Shown piece by piece: positions 1 through 8,549 of a stretch of 64,000 nucleotides of DNA. The DNA lies in the NCBI RefSeq assembly GCF_005887635.2, contig NZ_CP040818.1:2324501-2388500 (forward strand), given 5' to 3'. A program made the translations under genes and the position numbers. The stretch's first letter is position 1. Each line of letters begins with the position of its first letter. The notes under the pieces were generated by a model. That model searched no databases and had not been told where the DNA came from. It worked only from the letters and a program-made list of their open reading frames with translations. Source of the stretch: Paroceanicella profunda. Its GTDB lineage: Bacteria > Pseudomonadota > Alphaproteobacteria > Rhodobacterales > Rhodobacteraceae.

Positions 1-871
1 AGGGCACGGCGCCGAAGGCCTTGTCCATGGCCATCAGCTCATCGGTGAGGCGCTGGGCACCGTATTCGCGCGCCATGCCGCGCAGGGTGGGGCCCATGCC
101 CGGCCCCCCCTCGAAGCTCCAGGGCGTGCCGATCAGCGCGAGCCCGCGCAAGCTCTCCGGCGCGATCTGCGCCGCCGCCGCGGCCAGCGCGCCGCCCATG
201 CAGTAGCCCAGCAGCGCCACCGGCCCGGCCGCCGCCCGCGCCGCCGCCAGCATCGGCGCCAGCCGCAGGTCATGCCAGGCGGTGAGGTCGAACCCCGCCT
301 CCGCCGGCCCGGGCACCCCCCAGTCGACGAGGAACACCCGCAGGCCGCGCCCCGCCAGATGGCGCACCAGCGAGGTTTCGGCGGAGAGGTCGAGCACATA
401 GGCGCGGTTGATGAGCGAGGGAATGGCGACCACGGCCGGCCCGCGGCCGCCGAAGTCCAGCAGCCGGCTGGCGCCGGATTGCCAGAGCGCCGGCGGGTCG
501 GCGAGGCGGCGGGCATGTGGATGCGTCTGCCAGGCCTCGACGCCGCGCACGAAATCTCCCAGCCGGCGCGCCGCCTCATGCGCCACGCTCACCTGGTCCA
601 GAGGGCCGATCGCGCGGCCCCGGTCGAGCAGGGAGGGCGCCCAGGGAAACCGGTCGTCCCCGGCGAGCGGCGCCAGCGCCACGCCCTTCTCCAGGATCGC
701 GGCGCCCGAGGCGAGGTGGAAGATCAGCGGGCTGGGTGCGCCCGTTCGGTCAGGCGGCGGCGGTCTCCGGCGCGGGACCTTCCTCCGCCAGCCGAGAAAT
801 GTTGCGCTCCCAGAGATCGAGGTAGGCAGATGCGCGCTCAGGATCCGCCTCCGCGGACGCCGACCCTTCAT
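1..871 (-). CDS. PhaC-like alpha/beta hydrolase (PHA synthase family), partial
   Basis: The 3' part lies beyond the window edge. The minus-strand frame reads LLGYCMGGALAA near 165-220, a G-x-C-x-G-G box in which Cys replaces the lipase Ser, as in polyhydroxyalkanoate synthases. It is preceded by a VFLVDWG strand and a PSLINRAYVLDL segment. Only about 220 residues precede the Cys, fewer than in class I PhaC (about 320), so this may be a short PhaC relative rather than the main polymerase. The divergent neighbour is phaR, which fits PHA metabolism. The start is uncertain: ATG at 871 follows AAAGAGGA at good spacing, but the first 40 residues are Arg-rich and overlap another small frame. Family-like sequence begins only near 745. 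Confidence 0.65.
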   Translation of the reverse strand, partial: MKGRRPRRRILSAHLPTSISGSATFLGWRRKVPRRRPPPPDRTGAPSPLIFHLASGAAILEKGVALAPLAGDDRFPWAPSLLDRGRAIGPLDQVSVAHEAARRLGDFVRGVEAWQTHPHARRLADPPALWQSGASRLLDFGGRGPAVVAIPSLINRAYVLDLSAETSLVRHLAGRGLRVFLVDWGVPGPAEAGFDLTAWHDLRLAPMLAAARAAAGPVALLGYCMGGALAAAAAQIAPESLRGLALIGTPWSFEGGPGMGPTLRGMAREYGAQRLTDELMAMDKAFGAVP

Positions 872-896
872 CCCGCTGGTCCTCTTTCCGTTGCAT
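750..896 (-). CDS. Small acidic protein (48 aa) upstream of the PhaC-like gene
   Basis: This 48-residue frame runs from ATG at 896 to TGA at 750-752. It has protein-like composition, with an amphipathic stretch AYLDLWERNISRLAEEGP near the C-terminus, unlike the Arg/Pro-rich shadow frames here. It overlaps the first 120 nt of the PhaC-like reading in another frame. Either it is a small coupled protein, or it is the true N-terminus of the PhaC-like protein separated by a one-base slip in the GCC run just before its stop. I do not recognise a family. Its ribosome-binding site is weak. Confidence 0.4.
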   Translation of the reverse strand: MQRKEDQRDEGSASAEADPERASAYLDLWERNISRLAEEGPAPETAAA

Positions 897-930
897 TCTA
901 ACAGCCTATAACCTGTGGCGGACACTCGCG

Positions 931-955
931 TATGCAAAAATTGCGTTGCGATGCC
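931..955. promoter_or_regulatory. TGC-rich segment upstream of phaR, possible PhaR operator
   Basis: The phaC-like/phaR divergent spacer contains four TGC triplets within 25 bases (TATGCAAAAATTGCGTTGCG and onward). PhaR of Paracoccus is known to bind TGC-rich DNA and to repress its own and phasin genes. That this is the operator is inference from position and composition. Confidence 0.35.
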
Positions 956-1030
956 ACATCGCGGTTGTAAGGTGGTCCTTATCAATGACGGGCACCGGTC
1001 TCAACCGGCTGCGGATAGGGGAGGAGCCTC

Positions 1031-1636
1031 GTGTTGGATGCCGAGAAACAAGCGCCGGTTGTCATCAAGAAATATGCCAACCGTCGGCTTTACAATACTT
1101 CGAAATCGACCTACGTGACCCTCGAGCACCTCGCCGAGATGGTGCGCGAAGGCACCGATTTCGTAGTGAATGATGCCAAGTCCGGCGATGATATCACTCA
1201 TTCCGTGCTCACCCAGATCATTTTCGAGGAAGAATCTCGCGGCCAGAGCATGCTGCCGATCAGCTTCCTGCGGCAGCTCATCCGCCTGTACGGCGACACG
1301 CTGCAGGGCTTTGTGCCGGGCTATCTGGAGGCGTCGATGAACACGTTCGCCTCCAACCAGGAGGCGATGCGCGAGAAGGTGCGTGCCGCGCTGGACGCGA
1401 ATCCCGCCTTCGCGAATTTCGAGACCATGGCACGCACGAACATGGAGTGGTTCGAGAACGCGATGCGGATGTTCGCCCCCTTCGCGGGCGCGGCGCGGGC
1501 CTCGGACGCGGAGAAATCCGGCGAGTCCGGTGCCGAGCCGCGGGCCTCCGTCGCGCGCGACACGGAGCTGGAAGACATGAAATCCCAGCTCGCCGAGATG
1601 CAGACACAGCTGTCCAAGCTGGTCGGCAAATCCTGA
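1031..1636 (+). CDS. phaR: Polyhydroxyalkanoate synthesis repressor PhaR
   Basis: A 201-residue protein with the PhaR N-terminal DNA-binding domain (about residues 9-70), including the hallmark KKYANRRLYNT at 13-23. A PHA-accumulation regulator segment follows (about 75-120), and a short coiled coil (about 180-199) suits oligomerisation. PhaR senses PHA granules or oligomers and represses phasin and its own gene. Translation probably starts at GTG 1031 behind GGGGAGGAG. It diverges from the PhaC-like gene. No phasin gene is visible nearby, although phaP often neighbours phaR in this order. Confidence 0.93.
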   Translation: MLDAEKQAPVVIKKYANRRLYNTSKSTYVTLEHLAEMVREGTDFVVNDAKSGDDITHSVLTQIIFEEESRGQSMLPISFLRQLIRLYGDTLQGFVPGYLEASMNTFASNQEAMREKVRAALDANPAFANFETMARTNMEWFENAMRMFAPFAGAARASDAEKSGESGAEPRASVARDTELEDMKSQLAEMQTQLSKLVGKS

Positions 1637-1659
1637 CAGCGCGTATCAGCGCGGCCCTG

Positions 1660-1683
1660 CGTGCCGGATCCCTCTCCGGCACG
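1660..1683 (+). terminator. Hairpin after phaR
   Basis: A perfect 9-bp inverted repeat, CGTGCCGGA / TCCGGCACG with a 6-nt loop, begins 23 nt after the phaR stop. It has no T-run, so termination is inferred from position and stem only. Confidence 0.35.
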
Positions 1684-1846
1684 ACCCGAGCCGCGCGCGC
1701 GCGCCGTCCGGGCGATGCGCGCGGCCTGACGGCCCGGGCGCGCATCTCTCCCGCCTCCGTCAGGCACGGTCCCTCAAGCGCCCTCTCGGACAGTCAGGCG
1801 TCTGCCGCGGGGTCCCCTGGTGCACGGGCGTTCTCGCCGTGCCGTG

Positions 1847-3541
1847 TCAGGCGCGGCGGGTGTCGGGCGCGGCGCTGTCATCGCTCCGGTACCAGTCCTT
1901 CCGGATGCTGGGGCGGCCGAAATGGTAGCCCTGCAGGCAGTCCACCCCCATGGCGGTGAGGCGGGCCGCGTCCTCCGCGGTTTCGACGCATTCCGCCACG
2001 GTGAACATGCTGAAGTGATCGGCGATCGAGACCAGCGTGCGCACCAGGATCTGGTTGTCCTCGCTCGCGCTGATGCCGCGCACGAAGCTCCCGTCGATCT
2101 TCACCACGTCGAAGCGGAAATCGCGGAAATGCCGGAACGAGGTGTAGCCGGCGCCGAAGTCGTCCAGCGCGAAGGCGCAGCCGAGATCGCGCACCCGCGA
2201 CATGAAGTCGAGCGTGCGCAGCGGGTCGATGATGGCGGAGGATTCGGTGATCTCCAGGATCAGCCGCTCCACCGTGTCCGGCGCGGTGGCGGCGGCGGCC
2301 TCCAGCAGCGCCAGCCAGTCCGCATCCTGCATCGACTGGGGCGAGAGGTTCACCGACAGCCGCAGCGTCGGGGATTTGCGCAGCGCTTCGAGGGCGTGGC
2401 GCAGCACCGCGCGGTCGACCTGGCGCACGAGGCCGAGGTTCACGATCGCGGGCATGAAGCTGCCGGCCGGGATCTCGGCGCCGTTCGCGTCGAGGATCCG
2501 GGCGAGGCATTCGTGGAAGGCCACCGTGCCGGAGCTGCCGGCGCGCACCACCGGCTGGAAGGCGAGGGCGATCCTGTCCTCCACCAGCGCGTCCATCACC
2601 AGCCGCGCACTGCTGGTGATGCGGTTGCGCTGCAGGCTCTGGCCGTGGTCGCCCCGGGCGAACTGCAGCGCCTCGATGCGGCCGAAGCGGCCCTCGTCGA
2701 AGGCGACCAGCGCCTCGGCCAGCGGGTCCTCCGGCAGGGTGGCGCCGCAGGGCGTGTGCGACACCCCGGCGGAGACGGTGACGGCCACCGGCCCGGAGCC
2801 GGTTTCGATGGTCTGCCGTCCCACCGAGGCCATGACGGCGCGCAGCCCCTGCGTCACCTCCTCCGGCGAGACGCCGGAGACCGCCAGCCCCACCTTCGAC
2901 CCCGCCACCCGGGCGCAGGTGACCCGGTCCGGGCGGCTGCGGGCGATGCGGGCGAAGACTTCCTCGATGATCTCGTCGGTCACGTCCGCGCCGAGGGCGC
3001 GGTTCAGGTCGCGCAGGTTGTCGACGCCGACCACGACGTAGTAGCGGTCATCCGCGAGCGGGGCGGTGGCGAGGTGTTCGCGCAGCCGCGCCCGGGCGGC
3101 CCGGGCCTCCTTTGCCGGCGAGAGGGCGGGGTGGGCCGGCGCGAAGCTGCCTTGCAGGCCCAGGTCCGCGCGCGGCGGCGGAATGCGGCGCAGCATGCCG
3201 TTCAGCCGCCGGCTGCCGGGACTGCCCTGGCGGCGCAGAGTGTCCTCGAACCAGGCCAGCGTGACCGGCCCGCTGGGCACCGCGAAGCGGAAGCTCCGCG
3301 TTTCGCCCGCCCGGGCGCGCAGGGCCCAGGCGACGCGCTCCGCGCCGTCCGCGCGCAGCCCGGAGAAGGCGAGGCCGCAGCTCACCCGGCCCAGGCCCGG
3401 CACGTCCGGCACCGCGTCGCCCGCGCCCATCCAGCGCATGGCATCGCTGCCCAGGTCCCATTCGTACAGGCGCACGCCGAAGCCCTCCAGAACTTCGACG
3501 GGCGTTGCCCCGTCCTCCGACCCGCCATCCTCGTGCGTCAT
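1847..3541 (-). CDS. Degenerate GGDEF / EAL-domain c-di-GMP protein
   Basis: 564 residues with no membrane segment or signal peptide seen. A degenerate GGDEF domain (about 165-295) lacks the GGDEF loop and has AGSKVGL instead. An EAL domain (about 310-555) follows. The EAL signature is ECL (about 344-346), but the other phosphodiesterase residues are visible: NLSPQS, EITES, DDFGAGYTS (about 460), KIDGSF (about 481), AECVET and QGYHFG. It therefore probably hydrolyses c-di-GMP, or binds it, rather than making it. The start at 3541 follows GGAAGGGGCCGGAG; an ATG 36 nt upstream has no better site. It stands alone between phaR and tag. Confidence 0.85.
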   Translation of the reverse strand: MTHEDGGSEDGATPVEVLEGFGVRLYEWDLGSDAMRWMGAGDAVPDVPGLGRVSCGLAFSGLRADGAERVAWALRARAGETRSFRFAVPSGPVTLAWFEDTLRRQGSPGSRRLNGMLRRIPPPRADLGLQGSFAPAHPALSPAKEARAARARLREHLATAPLADDRYYVVVGVDNLRDLNRALGADVTDEIIEEVFARIARSRPDRVTCARVAGSKVGLAVSGVSPEEVTQGLRAVMASVGRQTIETGSGPVAVTVSAGVSHTPCGATLPEDPLAEALVAFDEGRFGRIEALQFARGDHGQSLQRNRITSSARLVMDALVEDRIALAFQPVVRAGSSGTVAFHECLARILDANGAEIPAGSFMPAIVNLGLVRQVDRAVLRHALEALRKSPTLRLSVNLSPQSMQDADWLALLEAAAATAPDTVERLILEITESSAIIDPLRTLDFMSRVRDLGCAFALDDFGAGYTSFRHFRDFRFDVVKIDGSFVRGISASEDNQILVRTLVSIADHFSMFTVAECVETAEDAARLTAMGVDCLQGYHFGRPSIRKDWYRSDDSAAPDTRRA

Positions 3542-3666
3542 GATCTCCGGCCCCTTCCCGCGCCACCTGACGCACACCTACGCCTGAAATCCTTTCGCTT
3601 TGTGAATCGGAGGAGGGTGTTCTATGTCCGTTCCGGACACCATCTCGCCCGGGGAAGGACGAACCG

Positions 3667-4245
3667 ATGACCGATGAAAGCCGCTGCACCTGGTGCGGGA
3701 CCGACCCGCTCTACATCGCCTATCACGACACCGAGTGGGGTGTGCCGGAGCGCGACGGCCGCGCGCTCTACGAGAAGCTGATGCTGGACGGGTTCCAGGC
3801 CGGGCTGGCCTGGATCACCATCCTGCGCAAGCGCGAGAACTTCCGCCGCGCCTTCGAGGGGTTCGAGCCCGCGCGCATCGCCCGCTGGGGCGAGGCGGAG
3901 GTGGCGCGTTGCCTGGCCGACCCCGGCATCGTGCGCCATCGCGGCAAGATCGAGGCCGCCATCGACGGCGCCCGCGCCTGGGAGCGCATCGAGGCGCGCG
4001 AGGGGTTCTCCGACTTCCTCTGGAGCTTCGTGGGCCCGGCACCGCTGCAGCCCGCCCGGCCCGACATGGCCGCCGTGCCCACCGAGACGCCCGAATCCCG
4101 CGCCATGTCGAAGGCGCTGAAGGCGGAGGGCTTCCGCTTCGTCGGCCCCACCATCGTCTATGCCTTCATGCAGGCGGTGGGCATGGTGAACGACCATGTG
4201 GTGACCTGCCACCGCCACGCGGCGCTTGCCGGCCCGGGCGCGTGA
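3667..4245 (+). CDS. tag: DNA-3-methyladenine glycosylase I
   Basis: 192 residues, the normal length for the constitutive alkylation-repair glycosylase Tag. The N-terminus CTWCGTDPLYIAYHDTEWG (7-25) supplies a zinc-ligand Cys and His. The C-terminal NDHVVTCHRH supplies the remaining His/Cys ligands. DGFQAGLAWITILRKR is the conserved base-recognition segment. It removes 3-methyladenine from DNA. It is a single gene divergent from the EAL gene; I see no ada or alkA nearby. Confidence 0.94.
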   Translation: MTDESRCTWCGTDPLYIAYHDTEWGVPERDGRALYEKLMLDGFQAGLAWITILRKRENFRRAFEGFEPARIARWGEAEVARCLADPGIVRHRGKIEAAIDGARAWERIEAREGFSDFLWSFVGPAPLQPARPDMAAVPTETPESRAMSKALKAEGFRFVGPTIVYAFMQAVGMVNDHVVTCHRHAALAGPGA

Positions 4246-4865
4246 TGCGCCGGGGGGGCGACAGCGGAGGCCGCTCCGCCGCGCATGACCCTTCGGGGAC
4301 AGCGCTGCGCTTCGTGCCCGGCGTGCAGTGCTTCGTGCCCGGGCTTTTCCGGGGCTGAGCGACCGGCCGCAACGTGGAGCGGTTCGGTTGCCAGGGGTGT
4401 TTGTGGAGGGCGGGGATTGTATCGCGCCAGGCGTGCCGCTCGGGCGGGCTATCTGCCGGGTACACCCATGAGCTTTCTGATGGCGGGGGTCATCGGGGAC
4501 AGCGACCCCGCAAGCCCGGGCGCGGGCCTGTGCATCATGCTGCCCAGTTGCCCGTTCCGGTAGTGCGTTTGAAGGCGGGGGCGCCCAGCCGTGGCCGGCC
4601 GGGGAGCGACCGTCCGGGCATGTGGCGGGGCCGGAGGGGGGGGCTCCCGAGCGGCATCCCGATGTGGCCGAGGGATGTCGGCGCGCCCGCGGTGCCTGAG
4701 ATATGTGTCTCGTGCCACCGTTCGGGCCCGGCTCCCGCGCCGGGGCCGGGCGCCCGTCCCGCGCAGGCGGGATCGTTTCCCGAGCGGGGGCTCGATGCCC
4801 CCCGAGGGGAAGGCTTCCTCAGGGCTGGCGCTGCCGTTCCGAACCCCGGACCGCGGGGGCGGGCC
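4246..4865. other. Spacer of 620 bp without a convincing gene
   Basis: It lies between tag and the tlpA-like stop. Open frames here are high-GC shadows with Arg/Ala/Gly/Pro-rich translations. The only structure seen is copy A of the dispersed palindrome (4774-4820), annotated separately. Confidence 0.6.
4774..4820. repeat. Dispersed imperfect palindrome, copy A
   Basis: A nested hairpin: outer arms TTTCCC / GGGGAA and inner arms CGGGGGC / GCCCCCCG around a TCGAT loop. It matches copy B (8191-8235, inverted) almost base for base over about 45 bp and copy C (38276-38303) over a 28-bp core. It lies 46 bp beyond the stop of the minus-strand tlpA-like gene, so it could act in 3'-end formation there. 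Confidence 0.75.
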
Positions 4866-5462
4866 TCAGGAGGCCGGCTCGCCCGCGATCAGCGCCTCGA
4901 TCAGGGCGCGGGCCTCCGGCGCGGCCCAGTCCGCGCCGCCGGTGAGCCGGCCCAGTTCGCGGCCCTCGCGGTCGAGGATCAGCGTCACGGGCAGGCCCAG
5001 CACGCCGGCCTGCCGGCCGAGGGCGGCGCGCTGGTCGGTGTGGCGGGGCAGGGCGTCGATGCCCTCGTCCTCCATGAAATCGGCGATCTTCGCGGGGTTG
5101 TTCGGCCCGGTGGCGATGGTGAGCACGGTGAAGTCCGGCCCGCCCAGGTCCTTCTGCAGGGCGTTGAGCTGCGGCATCTCCTCCCGGCAGGGCGCGCACC
5201 AGGTGGCCCAGAAATTCACCAGCACGATCTTGCCGGCCTCGTCGGCCAGGCTGCGGGTCTCGCCGCTCTCTGTGCGGAAGGTCGCATCATAGCTGCGCCC
5301 GGGGGCGTCGAGCAGCGCGAGCTTGCGCATGTCGCCCGCCAGCCCGGCTTTCAGGCTGGCCAGCAGCGCCGGGGTCACCTCTCCGGCGGCTGCAGGGTTT
5401 GCGCCGGCCAGCGCCGCCGCGTATAGCATGACGGCAATCAGGGGGGCCCGGAGCTGCTTCAT
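4866..5462 (-). CDS. TlpA-like periplasmic thiol:disulfide oxidoreductase
   Basis: 198 residues. A hydrophobic signal segment (about 5-26) ends in GANPAAAG, followed by a thioredoxin fold with [15 protein letters not shown], placing the CxxC at C89-C92. GLPVTLILD supplies the cis-proline loop. This is the TlpA/ResE class, which reduces disulfides in the periplasm, often for cytochrome maturation. The chosen start at 5462 follows GAAGGAAGGGG; longer frames run back through argH. It diverges from argH with only 34 nt between start codons. Confidence 0.88.
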   Translation of the reverse strand: MKQLRAPLIAVMLYAAALAGANPAAAGEVTPALLASLKAGLAGDMRKLALLDAPGRSYDATFRTESGETRSLADEAGKIVLVNFWATWCAPCREEMPQLNALQKDLGGPDFTVLTIATGPNNPAKIADFMEDEGIDALPRHTDQRAALGRQAGVLGLPVTLILDREGRELGRLTGGADWAAPEARALIEALIAGEPAS

Positions 5463-5496
5463 GGCGCCCCTTCCTTCTCGTGTACAGGAATGCGGT

Positions 5497-6891
5497 ATGA
5501 CAAAGGACAGATCCTCGAACCAGATGTGGGGCGGGCGCTTCGCCTCCGGCCCCGACGCGATCATGGAGGCGATCAATGCCTCCATCGGTTTCGACAAGCG
5601 TCTGGCGCGACAGGATATCGAAGGCTCCCGCGCCCATGCCGCGATGCTGGGCGCCACGGGCATCCTTACGGATAGCGATGTGGAGGCGATCCGGGAAGGG
5701 CTGCTCACGGTCTTGTCAGAGATCGAGGCCGGAAGTTTCACCTTCCGCGCCGATCTCGAGGACATCCACATGAACGTGGAGAACCGCCTGCGCGAGCTGA
5801 TCGGCGATGCCGCCGGCCGCCTGCACACCGCGCGCTCGCGCAATGACCAGGTGGCGCTCGACTTCCGCCTCTGGGTGCGCGACCAGCTCGACGCGCTGGA
5901 GGGTGCGCTCACCGCGCTGATGTCCGCCTATGTCGCGCAGGCCGAGGCGGGCGCGGACATGGTGATGCCCGGCTTCACCCATCTGCAGACCGCCCAGCCG
6001 GTGACCTGGGGCCACCACATGCTCGCCTATGTCGAGATGTTCGCGCGCGACCGCTCCCGCGTGCGCGACGCGCGGGCGCGGATGAACGAGAGCCCGCTGG
6101 GCGCCGCCGCCCTCGCCGGCACCTCCTTCCCCATCGACAGGCACATGACGGCCCAAGCGCTGGGCTTCGACCGGCCCTCCGCCAACTCGCTCGACGCGGT
6201 GTCGGACCGGGACTTCGCGCTGGAATTCCTCTCCGTCGCCTCCATCTGCGCCACGCATCTGTCGCGCTTCGCCGAGGAGCTGGTGATCTGGTCCTCCGCG
6301 CAGTTCCGCTTCGTCACCCTGTCGGACCGCTTCTCCACCGGCTCCTCGATCATGCCGCAGAAGAAGAACCCGGACGCGGCCGAGCTGGTGCGCGCCAAGG
6401 TGGGCCGGATCAACGGCGCGCTGGTGGGCCTGCTCACGGTGATGAAGGGCCTGCCGCTCACCTATTCCAAGGACATGCAGGAGGACAAGGAACAGGTGTT
6501 CGACGCCGCCGACAGCCTGATGCTGGCCCTCGCCGCCATGGAGGGGATGGTGCGGGACATGACCCCGCGCGCCGAAAACCTGCGCGCCGCCGCCGGCTCC
6601 GGCTTCTCCACCGCGACGGACCTCGCGGACTGGCTGGTGCGCACCCTCGACATGCCGTTCCGCGAGGCCCATCACGTCACTGGCACGCTGGTGCGCATGG
6701 CCGAGGACCGGGGCTGCGACCTGCCGGACCTCTCGCTGGAGGACATGCGCTCGGTGAACGCGGGAATCACGCAGGGCGTGTTCGAGGTCTTGGGTGTGGA
6801 CAACTCCGTCGCGAGTCGGGCAAGCTATGGGGGAACATCACCCGCGGGCGTTCGTGCGCAGGTTGCGCGCTGGAAAGAGGATCTCGCATGA
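5497..6891 (+). CDS. argH: Argininosuccinate lyase
   Basis: 464 residues, normal for ArgH, the last step of arginine synthesis (argininosuccinate to arginine plus fumarate). The signature [12 protein letters not shown], the N-terminal [15 protein letters not shown] and [10 protein letters not shown] are all present. The ATG at 5497 gives [15 protein letters not shown]; the frame is open upstream but runs into the divergent tlpA-like gene. The stop overlaps the ATG of the following lipoprotein gene, so the two are probably coupled. Confidence 0.97.
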   Translation: MTKDRSSNQMWGGRFASGPDAIMEAINASIGFDKRLARQDIEGSRAHAAMLGATGILTDSDVEAIREGLLTVLSEIEAGSFTFRADLEDIHMNVENRLRELIGDAAGRLHTARSRNDQVALDFRLWVRDQLDALEGALTALMSAYVAQAEAGADMVMPGFTHLQTAQPVTWGHHMLAYVEMFARDRSRVRDARARMNESPLGAAALAGTSFPIDRHMTAQALGFDRPSANSLDAVSDRDFALEFLSVASICATHLSRFAEELVIWSSAQFRFVTLSDRFSTGSSIMPQKKNPDAAELVRAKVGRINGALVGLLTVMKGLPLTYSKDMQEDKEQVFDAADSLMLALAAMEGMVRDMTPRAENLRAAAGSGFSTATDLADWLVRTLDMPFREAHHVTGTLVRMAEDRGCDLPDLSLEDMRSVNAGITQGVFEVLGVDNSVASRASYGGTSPAGVRAQVARWKEDLA

Positions 6892-7019
6892 TACGCTACG
6901 CCGGGCTTGTGTTCCTCGCGGTGGTCATGGTGCTGGCCGGCTGCGGCAAGAAGGGCGACCCCGTCGCCCCCAGGCCGCCCGCCGGGCAGCAGGAACCGGC
7001 ACCGGGAGCCATCCAGTGA
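6888..7019 (+). CDS. Small lipoprotein, LptM/YifL-like
   Basis: A 43-residue protein starting at ATG 6888, overlapping the argH stop by 4 nt. Residues 5-18 are hydrophobic and end in the lipobox LAGC with C19, followed by GKKGDPVAP. The C-G-x-K-G-D/P motif is that of the LptM (YifL) family of tiny outer-membrane lipoproteins linked to LPS-translocon assembly. In Rhodobacterales such a gene commonly lies between argH and lysA. Here lysA is displaced about 1.5 kb downstream. Function is inferred from the motif and position. Confidence 0.8.
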   Translation: MIRYAGLVFLAVVMVLAGCGKKGDPVAPRPPAGQQEPAPGAIQ

Positions 7020-7134
7020 GGGGCCCCGGCCGGTCCTGATTCTCGCTCGGCCCGGATCGAGGCTCCCTCACCCGTAGCAACAGGGAAGGCGACCGGCGCG
7101 GAGCATATCGCGCGGTCGCCAGGGAGTTTCGATC

Positions 7135-7719
7135 ATGTCTGCCATTTTTCTCAAATTTCGTGGTTTATGCATTGCGGCGACGCTGGCCCTTGCCGGCGGC
7201 AGCCTCGCCCTGAGCCTCACGGGCCGGGAGGCCGCGGCCCAGCAGGCCGGGCCGGTGATCCTCACCGTCACCGGCGACGTGAGCAAGCCGAACCGGGGCG
7301 GCTTCGACCCCGGGGTCGACAAGTTCTTCGAGCACAACGCGGTGGAGTTCCGGGAGGGGACGGGCTTCGACTACCTGAGCCTCGAGAAGCTCGACATGAT
7401 CAAGGTGCGCGCCGACTTCCCCAAGGGCGGTGACGAGCACGAATACGAGGGGCCCAGCATTGCCTCGGTCCTCGAGGCGGCGGGCGCGGACGGCGACACG
7501 GTGACCGCCATGGCCCTGGACGGCTACGCGGTGGAGGTGCCGGTGAGCTACCTCGTGCGCAACGGCGCCATCCTCGCGCTGAAGCGCGACGGCCATCCGA
7601 TGGCGATCGGGGGCTTCGGCCCGACGCAGATCGTCTTCCCCCGGGCCGAACGCGACGACCTCAAGGAAATGAACGACGACTACTGGATCTGGTCCGTGTT
7701 CCACATGAAGGTGCAGTGA
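7135..7719 (+). CDS. Periplasmic molybdopterin-oxidoreductase-like domain protein
   Basis: 194 residues with an N-terminal signal peptide (about 1-35, ending in REAAAQQ). The rest resembles the oxidoreductase molybdopterin-binding fold: an LTVTGDV start, YEGPSIASVLEAAG, TVTAMALDGYAVEVPVSYL and a C-terminal WSVFHM. No catalytic Cys for Mo-cofactor ligation is visible, so it may be a cofactor-free relative. The start at 7135 follows GGGAG. It is unrelated to its neighbours and separates the argH/lipoprotein pair from lysA. The substrate is unknown. Confidence 0.7.
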   Translation: MSAIFLKFRGLCIAATLALAGGSLALSLTGREAAAQQAGPVILTVTGDVSKPNRGGFDPGVDKFFEHNAVEFREGTGFDYLSLEKLDMIKVRADFPKGGDEHEYEGPSIASVLEAAGADGDTVTAMALDGYAVEVPVSYLVRNGAILALKRDGHPMAIGGFGPTQIVFPRAERDDLKEMNDDYWIWSVFHMKVQ

Positions 7720-7729
7720 CGGCACCCTT

Positions 7730-7768
7730 CCCGCAAGCGCCCCGCCCGCGCGGCGGGGCGCTTGCGGG
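7730..7768 (+). terminator. Strong hairpin after the molybdopterin-like gene
   Basis: Perfect 17-bp inverted repeat (CCCGCAAGCGCCCCGCC and its complement) with a 5-nt loop, beginning 10 nt after the stop codon. It has no T-run. It directly precedes the hairpin array at 7776. Confidence 0.5.
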
Positions 7769-7775
7769 GCCTGCC

Positions 7776-7963
7776 TTGCCCCGCAGGGGCAGGGTCGCAA
7801 GTCGCCCCGCGGGGGCAGGGTCGCAAGTCGCCCCGCGGGGGCAGGGTTCGTGAAGCGCCCCGCAGGGGCAGGGTCGTGAGGTGCTCCGCAGGGGCAGCAT
7901 TCGTGAGGTGCCCCGCGGGGGCAGCGTTCGTGAGAAGCCCCGCAGAGGGGCAGCGTCCGCGAG
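7776..7963. repeat. Tandem array of about 27-bp hairpin units (7 copies)
   Basis: Seven imperfect units of 26-28 bp. Each has a GCCCCGC(A/G)GGGGC palindrome followed by a variable AGGGTCGCAAG- or GTTCGTGAG-type linker. The linkers are near-copies of each other, so these are not CRISPR spacers. The array lies in the 830-bp gap (7720-8549) before lysA, which otherwise holds palindrome copy B and no convincing gene. Confidence 0.8.
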
Positions 7964-8190
7964 ATGCTCCTGAACGGCAAAGTTCAGGGTTTCCCGATCG
8001 CCGATGGCCTTGAGGCTGGTCGAAAGGGCTCCGCTCAGGGGTGCTGTCCCGGGTCTCCTGCACCAACCCGCAGGTTCTGCTTCGGACCGACCGGCCGGGG
8101 CGCTTGCGGGATCCGGGTCGATCGGACACCTGACCGAGGCGTCCCGCGCCCTGCGGCGAGGTCGTCGCGCGCGGCGCCCACCGCAACCGG

Positions 8191-8235
8191 AGGAGCCTTC
8201 CCCTCGGGGGGCATCGAGCCCCCGCTCGGGAAACG
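8191..8235. repeat. Dispersed imperfect palindrome, copy B
   Basis: Inverted relative to copy A at 4774-4820 and matching it over about 45 bp with few differences. It has the same nested arms (CCTTCCCC/GGGAAA outside, CGGGGGGC/GCCCCCG inside). It lies in the spacer upstream of lysA. Confidence 0.75.
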
Positions 8236-8549
8236 GTCCGCCGGGGCGGACCGGGCGCCCGGCCCGGCGGGCGTCGCGATCCTGCCGGCCGTGCCCGGCG
8301 CGTGAGGGGGCGGAAGGCACCGGTGCGGGGCGCCGGCCGGCGTGACTGCGGCGCAGGCATGCGACGGGCCGGCGGGCCGCGCGCCGCCAACGGGGTTGAA
8401 ACGGGCCCGGCCGCGGGCTAACCGTCTCGCTTCGGATCGAGGGACCGGCGGGGCCCGCACGGCGCACCCGTGGCTCCGGACACCAGTTTCCCGACCGCGG
8501 GCGCCCGCCGCGCCTCCGGTCGCTTCTCTTGCCGGGGCGTGCGCAGACG

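Noticed and set aside
1820..3670. A 616-codon plus-strand frame opposite the EAL gene
   Set aside because: The minus strand encodes clear GGDEF/EAL motifs; the plus frame has no family similarity and shadow composition.
7776..7963. Possible CRISPR array
   Set aside because: Period and palindrome look CRISPR-like, but the would-be spacers are only about 12 bp, are near-identical to each other, and no cas gene is present.
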